From assembly GCF_002934625.1 (NCBI RefSeq), contig NZ_PTJD01000007.1:205198-269197 (forward strand): a DNA stretch of 64,000 nt, in the 5' to 3' direction. Numbering within the stretch: the first letter of the stretch is position 1; every line of letters starts with the position of its first letter. Positions 27,084-34,474 of the stretch are shown one piece after another. This stretch comes from Kineococcus xinjiangensis (GTDB taxonomy: Bacteria; Actinomycetota; Actinomycetes; Actinomycetales; Kineococcaceae). A program made the translations under genes and the position numbers. Below the pieces are notes generated by a model that worked only from the letters and a program-made list of their open reading frames with translations, made no database searches and was not told where the DNA came from.

Positions 27084-27122
27084 TGTCGTACGGCGTGTCG
27101 GGCTGCGACACGCCGTACGACA
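27084..27122. terminator. Perfect 17-bp inverted repeat after the amidohydrolase gene
   Basis: Arm TGTCGTACGGCGTGTCG (27084-27100), loop GGCTG, and the exact complement (27106-27122), starting 22 bases after the stop codon. The position fits a terminator, but each arm contains the palindrome CGTACG and no T-tract follows, so it could also be a protein-binding site. Confidence 0.6.
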
Positions 27123-27203
27123 CGCCGATGCGCAGCTGTGACCTGAGGGGCGGAAGGGGGCGCTGACCTGCGCGAAGACCCCGCGTGACACGGCGTGCAT
27201 CGG

Positions 27204-27231
27204 TTGACACGCCCGCTCTGCTGAGTAGTTT
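27204..27231 (+). promoter_or_regulatory. Promoter in the gap upstream of lnt
   Basis: TTGACA (27204-27209), 16-base spacer, TAGTTT (27226-27231). This is the closest match to a consensus promoter seen in the window. It lies 365 bases upstream of the lnt start and overlaps a short palindrome TAGTT-N5-AACTA (27226-27240). No gene starts soon after it, so it may drive a small RNA or a long lnt leader. Confidence 0.55.
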
Positions 27232-27237
27232 CCACAA

Positions 27238-27484
27238 CTAGCCCACGTCGAGGAAGACCGTCCGGCCCTGCCCGCACCGGCGGTGCGCCGCCCCACAGCG
27301 CACAGCCCCTCGTGGCGCGGCCGAACGGGAGTGGGCGGGGTTGGATCCGCGCGCCCTTAGACAACGGTGTGCGCCTCGTGGCCGACGGGGCTCACGGCGG
27401 CCCGAGGGGCGCGCGGGTCCGGCCTGCTTCTCGCGCAGTCAGCCGGCCCGGCACCACCGGCGGCTGACTGCGTGAGAAGCAGGC
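27238..27484 (+). ncRNA. Candidate small non-coding RNA
   Basis: The span between the predicted start of the TTGACA/TAGTTT promoter and the end of a 24-bp hairpin would make a transcript of about 247 bases. I see no convincing protein frame in it on the plus strand. The evidence is only a promoter, a terminal hairpin and an otherwise unexplained gap; no RNA family was recognised. Confidence 0.25.
27422..27484. repeat. Long imperfect inverted repeat upstream of lnt
   Basis: Arms of 24 bases (27422-27445 and 27461-27484) pair with a single mismatch around a 15-base loop. On RNA the mismatch may be tolerated as a wobble pair on one strand. It could end a transcript from the 27204 promoter or be a relic of a small mobile element. 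Confidence 0.6.
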
Positions 27485-27582
27485 TCCACCCCTCTGCCAC
27501 GGTGGCGCCCCTGCGCCGTCGCCGCCCCTGCCGTGCTGCACCCGGTCGGGGGTGCCTGCCCCCTGGCCGCGCCGCAGGGACG

Positions 27583-27588
27583 TACGCT
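27583..27588 (+). promoter_or_regulatory. Leaderless-type -10 box before lnt
   Basis: TACGCT is followed by 7 bases and GTG at 27596. This supports GTG rather than an ATG 63 bases upstream as the start. Confidence 0.4.
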
Positions 27589-27595
27589 CGGGGAC

Positions 27596-29230
27596 GTGCC
27601 GCGCCCCGCCGACCGCCCCCTGCCGCTGCTGCCGGCCGCCCTGCTCGCCGCCGCCGGCGGAGGCCTGTCCGCGGCGGCGTTCCCGGGGCTGGGCTGGTGG
27701 CCGCTGGCGCCGGTGGGTGTGGCCGCCCTGGTGCTGGCGGTGGCCGGGCAGCGCCCGCGCCGGGCCGCGCTGCTGGGCCTGCTGCACGGCTGGGCGTTCT
27801 TCGTCCCCCTGCTGCAGTGGAGCGGCGTCTACGTCGGGGCACTGCCGTGGCTGGCGCTGGCGACGCTGTGCGCCCTCTTCCACGTCCTGCTGGCCGCGCT
27901 GCTGCCCCGGGCCCTGCGCGCGCCGTGGGGGCTGGCGCCGCTGGCCGTGGCCGGCACGTGGGTGGCGGTGGAGGCCCTGCGCGCGCGGGTGCCGTTCGGG
28001 GGCTTCCCGTGGGGGCGGCTGGCGTTCTCCCAGGCCGACGCGCCCACGCTGGGCCTGGCCTCCCTGGGGGGCAGCCCGCTGGTGTCCTTCGCGGTCGCGC
28101 TGAGCGGGGCGCTGCTGGCGCTGGCGGTGACGACGCTGGCCCGGCGCGGGCGGCTGGTGCAGCTGCCGGACGTGCGCCTGCCCAGTCGGGGGACCGGTGG
28201 GCGCGCCACCCGCGCCGCGGCCGCGGCCGCGGCGCTGGCCGTGGCGGCGATGGGCGCCGGTGCGCTGCTGCCGCGGCCGGTGGACGCCTCGGAGGGGACC
28301 GCGCAGGTGGCGGCGGTGCAGGGCAACACCCCCGAGCCGGGGCTGGACTTCAACGCCGAGCGACGCGCGGTGCTGGACAACCACGCCCGCGCGACCCTGG
28401 AGCTGGCCCGGGAGGTGCGCGCCGGGCGCGCGCCGCAGCCGGAGCTCGTGCTGTGGCCGGAGAACTCCAGCGACATCGACCCCCTCCTCAACCCCGACGC
28501 GGCCGCGGTGATCTCCCGCGCGGTGGAGGCGGTGGACGCCCCCACCCTCGTCGGGGCGGTGCTGCAGGGCCCGGGGGAGGGGCTGTCCAACGCGGGCATC
28601 GTGTGGCGGCCCGGCACCGGCCCCACGGAGCGCTACGTGAAGCAGCGCCCGGCGCCGTTCGGGGAGTACATGCCCTACCGCTCCTTCTTCCGGATCTTCT
28701 CCGACAAGGTGGACCTGGTCCGGCAGGACTTCGTGGCGGGCACGAGCACGAGCCTGCTGCCGATGGGACCGGCGCTGGTCGGCGACATCATCTGCTTCGA
28801 GGTCCTGTTCGACGACCTGGCCCGGGAGGCGGTCGCGGCGGGGGCGGACCTGCTCGTGGTGCAGACCAACAGCGCCACCTTCGGCACCTCGAACATGGCG
28901 CCGCAGCAGCTGGCGATGTCGCGGCTGCGGGCGGTGGAGACCGGCCGCAGCGTCGTGCACGTCTCCACCGTCGGCATCAGCGCCCTGATCACCCCCGACG
29001 GGGTGGCCCACCAGAGCACCGAGCTGCTCACCTCGGCCGTCCTGCAGGGGGAGCTGCCGCTGCGCAGCGGGCTGACCTTCGCGGTGCGCCACGGCCTGGC
29101 GGTGGAGCTGTTCCTGTGCGGTGTGGGGGTGCTGCTGCTGCTGGCCGCGCGGCGGCGGCCGAGGGCGGCCGCCGTGGCGAGCGGGCCGCCGGTGGCCGTG
29201 GACCTCGACGTCCCCGCGGTGCGGGCATGA
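27596..29230 (+). CDS. lnt: Apolipoprotein N-acyltransferase
   Basis: A 544-residue membrane enzyme that adds the third fatty acid to the N-terminal Cys of lipoproteins. The N-terminal half has several membrane helices, and the C-terminal half is a nitrilase-like domain. The catalytic triad is visible as Glu289 (LWPENSSD), Lys349 (YVKQRPAPFGEY) and Cys400 (DIICFEVLFDD); the spacing is close to that of characterised Lnt. A final membrane helix follows at about 500-520. The stop overlaps the fxsA ATG. The window encodes several lipoproteins that could be its substrates. Confidence 0.93.
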   Translation: MPRPADRPLPLLPAALLAAAGGGLSAAAFPGLGWWPLAPVGVAALVLAVAGQRPRRAALLGLLHGWAFFVPLLQWSGVYVGALPWLALATLCALFHVLLAALLPRALRAPWGLAPLAVAGTWVAVEALRARVPFGGFPWGRLAFSQADAPTLGLASLGGSPLVSFAVALSGALLALAVTTLARRGRLVQLPDVRLPSRGTGGRATRAAAAAAALAVAAMGAGALLPRPVDASEGTAQVAAVQGNTPEPGLDFNAERRAVLDNHARATLELAREVRAGRAPQPELVLWPENSSDIDPLLNPDAAAVISRAVEAVDAPTLVGAVLQGPGEGLSNAGIVWRPGTGPTERYVKQRPAPFGEYMPYRSFFRIFSDKVDLVRQDFVAGTSTSLLPMGPALVGDIICFEVLFDDLAREAVAAGADLLVVQTNSATFGTSNMAPQQLAMSRLRAVETGRSVVHVSTVGISALITPDGVAHQSTELLTSAVLQGELPLRSGLTFAVRHGLAVELFLCGVGVLLLLAARRRPRAAAVASGPPVAVDLDVPAVRA

Positions 29231-29919
29231 GCCACGCCGCGCTGCCCGCCGGTGCCGGGGGGTCCCCGCGCCGGCCGCGCCGCCGCCGCCGGGTGCTGCT
29301 GCCGGCCGGCGTCGCGCTGGCGGCGCTGCTGGTGGTGGAGGTGCTGCTGCTGGGGCGGCTGCAGGAGCTGCTCGGCGCGTGGGGGGTGCTGGCGCTGCTG
29401 CTGACCACGGCGGTGGCGGGTGCGCTGCTGCTGCGCCGCGCCGGGCGGGCGACCGTGCGTGCCGCCCGGGCGGCGGCGGGCGGCCTGCCGGCGGAAGCGG
29501 CCGCCGCGGCGGGGGTGGGGCGGGCGGCGGCGATCGGTGCCGCCGGGGCCCTGCTGCTGGTGCCGGGGGTGCTCACCGACGCCGCGGCCGTGGTGCTGCT
29601 GGTCCCGCCGTCGCGGCGGCTGCTGGGCCGCGCGGGGCGCCGCTTCCTGCAGCGCCGCCTGGAGCGGGCGCTGGCCTCCGCGGTGGCCGAGGCCGGCGGA
29701 GGGCGTCTGGTCGTGGGCGACGTGCTCGTCGACCGCGAGGGGGCGGGGCACCGGCGCGGAGCCGGGCGCCGTGGTGGTGCCGGGCGCGGCTCCCGGGGCG
29801 CGGCGGCCAGCCGCAGCGGCTACGGCGACGTGGTGGAGGGGGAGGTCCTCGACGCCGAGATCGTCGAGGAGGACCCCGGCACTCCCCGTCGCGACCCGCA
29901 GGAGCCGACCGGGCGCTGA
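29227..29919 (+). CDS. fxsA: FxsA-family membrane protein
   Basis: A 230-residue protein. After a basic N-terminus come two close membrane helices (about 24-45 and 50-70), then a helical segment with GAAGALLLVPGVLTDAAAVVLLVPP, the signature of FxsA proteins, whose Escherichia coli member modulates exclusion of phage T7. The C-terminal 60 residues are Arg/Gly-rich and then acidic (EVLDAEIVEEDPG). The ATG overlaps the lnt stop. Its role in actinobacteria is unknown. Confidence 0.85.
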   Translation: MSHAALPAGAGGSPRRPRRRRRVLLPAGVALAALLVVEVLLLGRLQELLGAWGVLALLLTTAVAGALLLRRAGRATVRAARAAAGGLPAEAAAAAGVGRAAAIGAAGALLLVPGVLTDAAAVVLLVPPSRRLLGRAGRRFLQRRLERALASAVAEAGGGRLVVGDVLVDREGAGHRRGAGRRGGAGRGSRGAAASRSGYGDVVEGEVLDAEIVEEDPGTPRRDPQEPTGR

Positions 29920-29953
29920 GGGGCGAGCCGGCCCGCACGTCGCCGCAACGCGC

Positions 29954-29981
29954 ACGGCCACGGCGGGCCCTTCCGTGGCCG
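29954..29981. terminator. Hairpin between fxsA and rbpA
   Basis: About 9 bp of perfect stem (CGGCCACGG at 29955-29963 with CCGTGGCCG at 29973-29981) and a 9-base loop, located between convergent genes. Confidence 0.5.
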
Positions 29982-30009
29982 GCCGTGGCCGTCGCTCGCG
30001 CGGAGCCGC

Positions 30010-30354
30010 TCAGGCGCTGCGGCGGACCTGCCCGCTGCGCAGCAGCCGCAGGCGCTCGTCGAGCAGCACCTCCAGCTCGGCGATGGTGCGCCGCTCCAGC
30101 AGCATGTCCCAGTGCGTGCGCACGGGACGGACGGCCTTCTTCTCCGGCATCTCGGCGTCGTCGCGCAGCGCCTCGGCGCCGCAGCGGCACTCCCAGACGG
30201 GGGGCACGTCCGCCTCGGCGGACATGGGCACGACGACCACGTGCCCGTGCGGACAGTGGTAGGTGACCCGCTGGCGCTCGGCCGGCTCGACGCCGGACTC
30301 GCTCTCCAGGCTGGCGGACCCGAGGCGGCTGCCCCGCAGGTTGCGATCGCTCAT
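30010..30354 (-). CDS. rbpA: RNA polymerase-binding protein RbpA
   Basis: A 114-residue actinobacterial transcription factor that binds RNA polymerase and group 1/2 sigma factors and stabilises the open complex. The N-terminal tail (MSDRNLRGSRLGS), the core with paired cysteine sites (YHCPHGH and WECRCGAE) and the basic linker plus C-terminal sigma-interaction helix (RTHWDMLLERRTIAELEVLLDER-type) are all present. ATG at 30354 follows GGGAGG; an ATG 27 bases further upstream lacks such a site. Confidence 0.95.
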   Translation of the reverse strand: MSDRNLRGSRLGSASLESESGVEPAERQRVTYHCPHGHVVVVPMSAEADVPPVWECRCGAEALRDDAEMPEKKAVRPVRTHWDMLLERRTIAELEVLLDERLRLLRSGQVRRSA

Positions 30355-30561
30355 TGCAGACCTCCCGACGATCCCCTCCATCGCAGGCCCGATCGCCTCG
30401 GAGTCTGGAGGGGTTCCACTTGGTTGAACGCGGGCGGGGCCGGTGCTGTTCCGGCTCCGTTGCGCCGACGGTGTGAACGTCGTGTGGGAGGTGGCGGGTG
30501 AGTGGGGCCGAACGGGTGGCCCGGCGTGCGGACGGGAGTGCGGACCGGCGTGCGGGCCCGG

Positions 30562-31998
30562 TCAGGTCGAGGGCGCCTCGCCCGGTGGTGCGGGTGCCTT
30601 CGCGGCCGCCGCGGTGCCCCGCGCGACGTCGACGCGGGCCAGCAGGACCGCGCCGACGACGAAGAAGGCCAGCAGCGTCGTCAGCGCCGGCCGGTAGGAG
30701 CCGGTGAGCTGGAACACCAGCCCGAACGCCAGCGTCCCCACCCAGCTCGTGCCGCGCTCGGCGGCCTGGTAGAGGCTGAAGAACTCCGCCTCCTGCCCCA
30801 GCGGCACGAGCTGGCTGTACAGGGAGCGGGAGAGGGCCTGGGTGCCACCGAGGACGAGGCCGATGCCCACCGCCAGCAGCAGCCACCCGCTGAAGGCGCC
30901 GCGCTGCAGGGTGAGCGCACCGAGCAGGACGAGGACCCACAGGCCAAGCCCGCCCAGGATCGTGCGCTGCGCCCCGAAGCGGGCCGCGATCCGGCCGAAG
31001 GCCAGCGCCCCGAGGAACGCCACGCCCTGCACGATGAGGATCGTGGTGATCAGCTGCGACTGGCTGAAGCCGAGCTCCTCCTGCCCGTAGATGCTGGAGG
31101 CGTAGATCACCGTCTGGATGCCGTCGTTGAAGATCAGGTAGGCCAGCAGGAAGCGCAGCGTCTGCGGGTAGCGGCGGATGCCGCGCAGGGTGTGGACGAG
31201 CTGGCGGAAGGGCGCCAGCAGGCCGCGGCCGGCACCGGCGGGGGCCAGGGCGCGCTCGCCCAGGACGCTGACCGCCCGGGTCGGCAGGTTCCGCAGCCCG
31301 AGCACCGGGATGATCGTGAACACCGCCCACCACAGCCCCGCGATGGCCAGCGAGGCCCGCACCGCGCCCTCGGTGTCCAGCCCCACCGCGCCGGGGGCCG
31401 AGACCAGCGCCAGGTTCGCCGCGAGCAGCAGGAAGCCGCCGAGGTAGCCCAACGCCCACCCGCGCGAGGAGGTCCGGTCGCGCAGGTGCGGGGGTGAGAC
31501 GTCGCAGAGCAGTGCGTCGTAGACCACGAGGGAGGAGGCCAGGCAGGTGGTGGCCACCATGAGCAGCAGCACCCCGAGCTGCCAGCGGGTGCCGCTGACG
31601 AGGACCATCGCGGTGGCGGCCGCGGCGCCCGTCCAGGCGAGCACGCCGAGCAGGCGCGCGCGGTGGGCGGTGCGGTCGGCGATCGCCCCGATGAGCGGCA
31701 GCAGCAGCGCCGCCAGGAGCGTCGCGGCCGTCACCGCGTACAGCGCCACCGACCCCGGCGCCACCGGCACCCCCAGCACCGACAGCATCCGGGTGCAGAC
31801 CTGCCCGGTGGGCAGGTCCGGGCAGGCCGCGCGGCGGGCCACCGACGTCAGGTAGGGGCCGAAGAGGACGGTGGCGGTGGTGGTGACGTAGGCGGAGTTG
31901 GCCCAGTCGTAGACGTACCAGCTGCGCCTGGCCCGGCGCAGCGCGGCGGGCTCGGGTGCGGCGGGGCCCGGGACGGCCGCGGTGGTCTCCGCGCTCAC
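30562..31998 (-). CDS. MFS transporter, Atg22/vacuole-effluxer-like
   Basis: A 478-residue inner-membrane protein with about twelve membrane helices. The opening SWYVYDWANSAYVTTTATVLFGPYL and a later RGWALGYLGGFLLLAANL are typical of the UMF1/Atg22 group, and FLLAYLIFNDGIQTVIYASSIY is their conserved helix 7 region. The substrate is unknown; amino acids are exported by the yeast homologue. GTG at 31998 overlaps the stop of the phosphodiesterase gene. GTG at 32004 is an alternative start. Confidence 0.9.
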   Translation of the reverse strand: MSAETTAAVPGPAAPEPAALRRARRSWYVYDWANSAYVTTTATVLFGPYLTSVARRAACPDLPTGQVCTRMLSVLGVPVAPGSVALYAVTAATLLAALLLPLIGAIADRTAHRARLLGVLAWTGAAAATAMVLVSGTRWQLGVLLLMVATTCLASSLVVYDALLCDVSPPHLRDRTSSRGWALGYLGGFLLLAANLALVSAPGAVGLDTEGAVRASLAIAGLWWAVFTIIPVLGLRNLPTRAVSVLGERALAPAGAGRGLLAPFRQLVHTLRGIRRYPQTLRFLLAYLIFNDGIQTVIYASSIYGQEELGFSQSQLITTILIVQGVAFLGALAFGRIAARFGAQRTILGGLGLWVLVLLGALTLQRGAFSGWLLLAVGIGLVLGGTQALSRSLYSQLVPLGQEAEFFSLYQAAERGTSWVGTLAFGLVFQLTGSYRPALTTLLAFFVVGAVLLARVDVARGTAAAAKAPAPPGEAPST

Positions 31999-32780
31999 GA
32001 CCACTGCCCCCGCGCGGTCAGGACGTCGCGCAGCAGGTCGGCGCGGTCGGTGATGAGGCCGTCGACGCCCAGGTCGAGCAGGGCGTGCATCTGGGCGGGC
32101 TCGTCGACGGTCCACACGTGCACCTGCAGGCCCTGCTCGTGGGCGCGGGCCAGGAATCGCTCGGTGACGACGGGCACGCCGTACGCGCGCACCGGCACCT
32201 GCAGGGCGCAGGCGCGGCGGGCGGCGACCCGGCGCACCAGCGCCGCGCGCGCGGCCGTGCCGGTCAGGAACGCGGCGGTGCCCAGCAGGGACGTGGAGGT
32301 CGCCACCGGTGGCCCCCCGTCGGCGTCCAGCGCGGCGACCACTGCCCGGCGCCGCGACTCCGCGAAGGAGGCCACGCACACCCGCTCCCGCGCGCCGGTG
32401 CCGCGCAGCACCTCCACCAGCGGCGCGATGGCGGAGGCGTGCTTGACGTCGATGTTGAGCCGGGCGGTGGGGAAGGCGTCCAGCACCTCGGCCAGCAGCG
32501 GCACCGGCTCCCGCCCCGCCACCCGCGCCTGCCGCACCCGAGACCAGGGCAGCTCGGCGATGCGCCCGGCCGCGTCGGTGACCCGGTCGAGGGAGGAGTC
32601 GTGGAAGGCGACGAGCTCACCGTCGGCGGTGGCGTGCACGTCGGTCTCCAGGTACCGGTAGCCGAGGTCGACGGCCGCCTGGAAGGCGGGGAGGGTGTTC
32701 TCCAGCCCGTCGAGGGAGAAGCCGCGGTGCGCCATCGCCACGGGGTGGCCCGCGCTGAGGAAGGGATGCTCGCCGATCAC
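31995..32780 (-). CDS. Glycerophosphodiester phosphodiesterase
   Basis: A 261-residue enzyme of the GDPD TIM-barrel family, which hydrolyses glycerophosphodiesters to glycerol 3-phosphate and an alcohol. The active-site set is complete: MAHRGFSLDGLENTL (first catalytic His and metal Glu), YLETDVHATADGELVAFHD (second metal and His), and VHVWTVDEP near the end. No signal peptide is present, so it is probably cytoplasmic. The GTG start has a CAGACT box 6 bases upstream on the minus strand. Overlaps the MFS gene. Confidence 0.92.
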   Translation of the reverse strand: MIGEHPFLSAGHPVAMAHRGFSLDGLENTLPAFQAAVDLGYRYLETDVHATADGELVAFHDSSLDRVTDAAGRIAELPWSRVRQARVAGREPVPLLAEVLDAFPTARLNIDVKHASAIAPLVEVLRGTGARERVCVASFAESRRRAVVAALDADGGPPVATSTSLLGTAAFLTGTAARAALVRRVAARRACALQVPVRAYGVPVVTERFLARAHEQGLQVHVWTVDEPAQMHALLDLGVDGLITDRADLLRDVLTARGQWS

Positions 32781-32847
32781 CGGGGCAGTCTGCCCGGTGC
32801 AGCCCGGAGCGGGCGCGCGCCGCGCGCACCGGCGGGCCGGCGCGGGG

Positions 32848-32910
32848 CCCCCGCACGCGGCAGGCGCCCGCCCCCGCGACGGGGGACGGGCGCCTGGGCG
32901 CGTGCGGGGG
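32848..32910 (-). terminator. Strong hairpin terminator after the VanY-type peptidase gene
   Basis: A 12-bp outer stem (CCCCCGCACGCG at 32848-32859 with 32899-32910) continues after a 2/3-base bulge into a 9-bp inner stem (32862-32870 with 32887-32895). It lies directly after the stop codon of the minus-strand gene at 32918. Confidence 0.8.
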
Positions 32911-32917
32911 AGCGGTC

Positions 32918-34276
32918 TCAGCCGACGTACTCCCAGTGCCACGGCTCGAACGGCCCGCTGCCGCCCTTGTCCGCCCACGAGGGGTGGATCCAGCCGTAGA
33001 CCGCGGAGTTCTGCTTCAGCCAGTTGAAGGTGGGGGTGCCGTAGACGTTGACCCCGTCGCACAGGTCCACGGCGATGCCGAGGCCGTGGCGGCTGGTGCC
33101 GGGGCGGGCAGCCAGGCCGGGCTTGCGCGCGGCCACGGAGATCTGGTCGGCCAGCGGGCGGTAGGAGTCCGTGACGCACATCGCGCGGCCGAAGTGCGCG
33201 GCGTAGGCCTGGCTGAGCTGGTTGAAGGCGTGCGCCGCGTCGGCGCGCAGGACGTGCCGGGGCGAGCCGAACAACGGGCACAGCGCGCTGCGGGGGATGG
33301 TGCCGTTGGCGTAGCCGGTGACGTCGCCGCCGGCGCACGCGCCGATCTCGCCGACCAGGCCACCGGAGACGGAGCGGGCGCCGGCGGCCAGCGCGGCGGC
33401 GGCGGCGGCCTCGGCCTGCAGGCGGGCGGCGGCGAGGTTGGCGGCCTGGGTGGCCTTGGTGGTGGCGTCACCCTCGGCGGCGGCCTGCAGGGCCAGCATC
33501 TCGGCGAGCTTGCCCTTCTGCTTCTCCACGAGCGCCTCGGCGTCCTTCTTGGCCGCCTCGGCCTTCTCCGACTCCACCCGAGCGGTCTCGGCGTGCACCT
33601 TGGCCCTGGCGGTGGCCTCCTCCTGCGTCAGCTTCGCCGCGCGGTAGGTGCTCACCGCGTTGTCGCGGTTGGCGCCGACGCGGTTGACGGAGGCCAGCAG
33701 GCTGGGGACCTCGTTGGTGTCGCGGGACTCCAGCACGGTGACGAGCGCGGAGTACTCCTCCAGGGAACCGCCGTCCTTGTACGCCTCCGACGCCCAGCGG
33801 CCGAGCTGCTTCTTGCTCTCGGCGAGCTGGCGCTCGGCCTCGGCGAGGCGCTCGCGCTCGTAGCGCTCCTGCTCCTCCGCGAGGCGCTTGGCCTCCACCG
33901 CCTGCCCGTAGCGCTCCAGCGCGGCGCTGGCCTGGGCGGCGACGGCGTCGAGCTCCTCCTGCGCCTTGGTGGTGCGGGTGCGGGCGGCCTGCGCCTCGGC
34001 GGTGCTGGCCTCGGCGGCGCGGCGGGCCTCCTCGACCTCCTGCGGCGTCGGGGTGCGGGCCGAGACCGGCACCGCCACGGGGGCGGCGGGGTCGGCGAGC
34101 GCGGGCTGCGTCAGCCCCGCGGCCATGCACGTGACGCCGATGCCGGCGGCGGTGGCGAGCACGACGCGGCGGAGGGCGGAAGGCAGCTGCAAGGCGGGTA
34201 CGTCCAGTGCGCTCGGGGGCCGGGGGCCCTGTTCGTCTGGTGCGGCGGGTGGTGCTGTCGGTCTGCTGGTGCTCAT
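32918..34276 (-). CDS. Secreted coiled-coil D-Ala-D-Ala carboxypeptidase-like protein (VanY domain)
   Basis: A 452-residue cell-wall protein. It has a long N-terminus with a hydrophobic stretch (RRVVLATAAGIGVTCMAAGLTQPALA) that acts as signal peptide or anchor, and then a long Ala/Glu/Lys-rich coiled coil (about 65-330) like those of NlpC/P60 and RipA-type proteins. A C-terminal VanY/M15 peptidase domain carries the zinc-site segments SRHGLGIAVDLC and FEPWHWEYVG. The VanY domain would trim peptidoglycan stem peptides, and the coiled coil may regulate access, as in divisome-linked hydrolases. ATG at 34276 gives the best signal peptide. Confidence 0.88.
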   Translation of the reverse strand: MSTSRPTAPPAAPDEQGPRPPSALDVPALQLPSALRRVVLATAAGIGVTCMAAGLTQPALADPAAPVAVPVSARTPTPQEVEEARRAAEASTAEAQAARTRTTKAQEELDAVAAQASAALERYGQAVEAKRLAEEQERYERERLAEAERQLAESKKQLGRWASEAYKDGGSLEEYSALVTVLESRDTNEVPSLLASVNRVGANRDNAVSTYRAAKLTQEEATARAKVHAETARVESEKAEAAKKDAEALVEKQKGKLAEMLALQAAAEGDATTKATQAANLAAARLQAEAAAAAALAAGARSVSGGLVGEIGACAGGDVTGYANGTIPRSALCPLFGSPRHVLRADAAHAFNQLSQAYAAHFGRAMCVTDSYRPLADQISVAARKPGLAARPGTSRHGLGIAVDLCDGVNVYGTPTFNWLKQNSAVYGWIHPSWADKGGSGPFEPWHWEYVG

Positions 34277-34474
34277 CCGGTGCTCGTGGTGCGGGAGTCG
34301 CGGGGTGAGGATCCGGTTACGGACCTTACCTACACCTAGCTCGGCACCTTGGCATTGGCTCCACAGCCCCGCGCGTCGCATGTGAGACAGGTCACACCCT
34401 CGGCGGGTTTGGGTTCGGGTGAAGCGCCCCGCGCGGACCTGCGCTCCTGATAGTGCGCCCCGAACGCCCGGGGA

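Noticed and set aside
26885..27364. Minus-strand frame between the amidohydrolase and lnt
   Set aside because: It overlaps the 3' end of the amidohydrolase, has no ribosome site and reads as Arg/Pro/Ser-rich sequence.
27422..27484. The 24-bp inverted repeat as a CRISPR repeat or riboswitch
   Set aside because: There is only one copy and no spacer array. No known riboswitch core was recognised, so it is listed as an inverted repeat only.
30355..30440. SigR-type promoter of rbpA
   Set aside because: A GGAAC lies upstream on the minus strand, but the GTT box expected about 18 bases further on is missing.
33318..34339. Plus-strand Gly/Leu-rich and Ser/Ala-rich frames over the VanY-type gene
   Set aside because: They are reflections of the Ala/Glu/Lys coiled coil on the other strand. 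They lack any start signal or motif.
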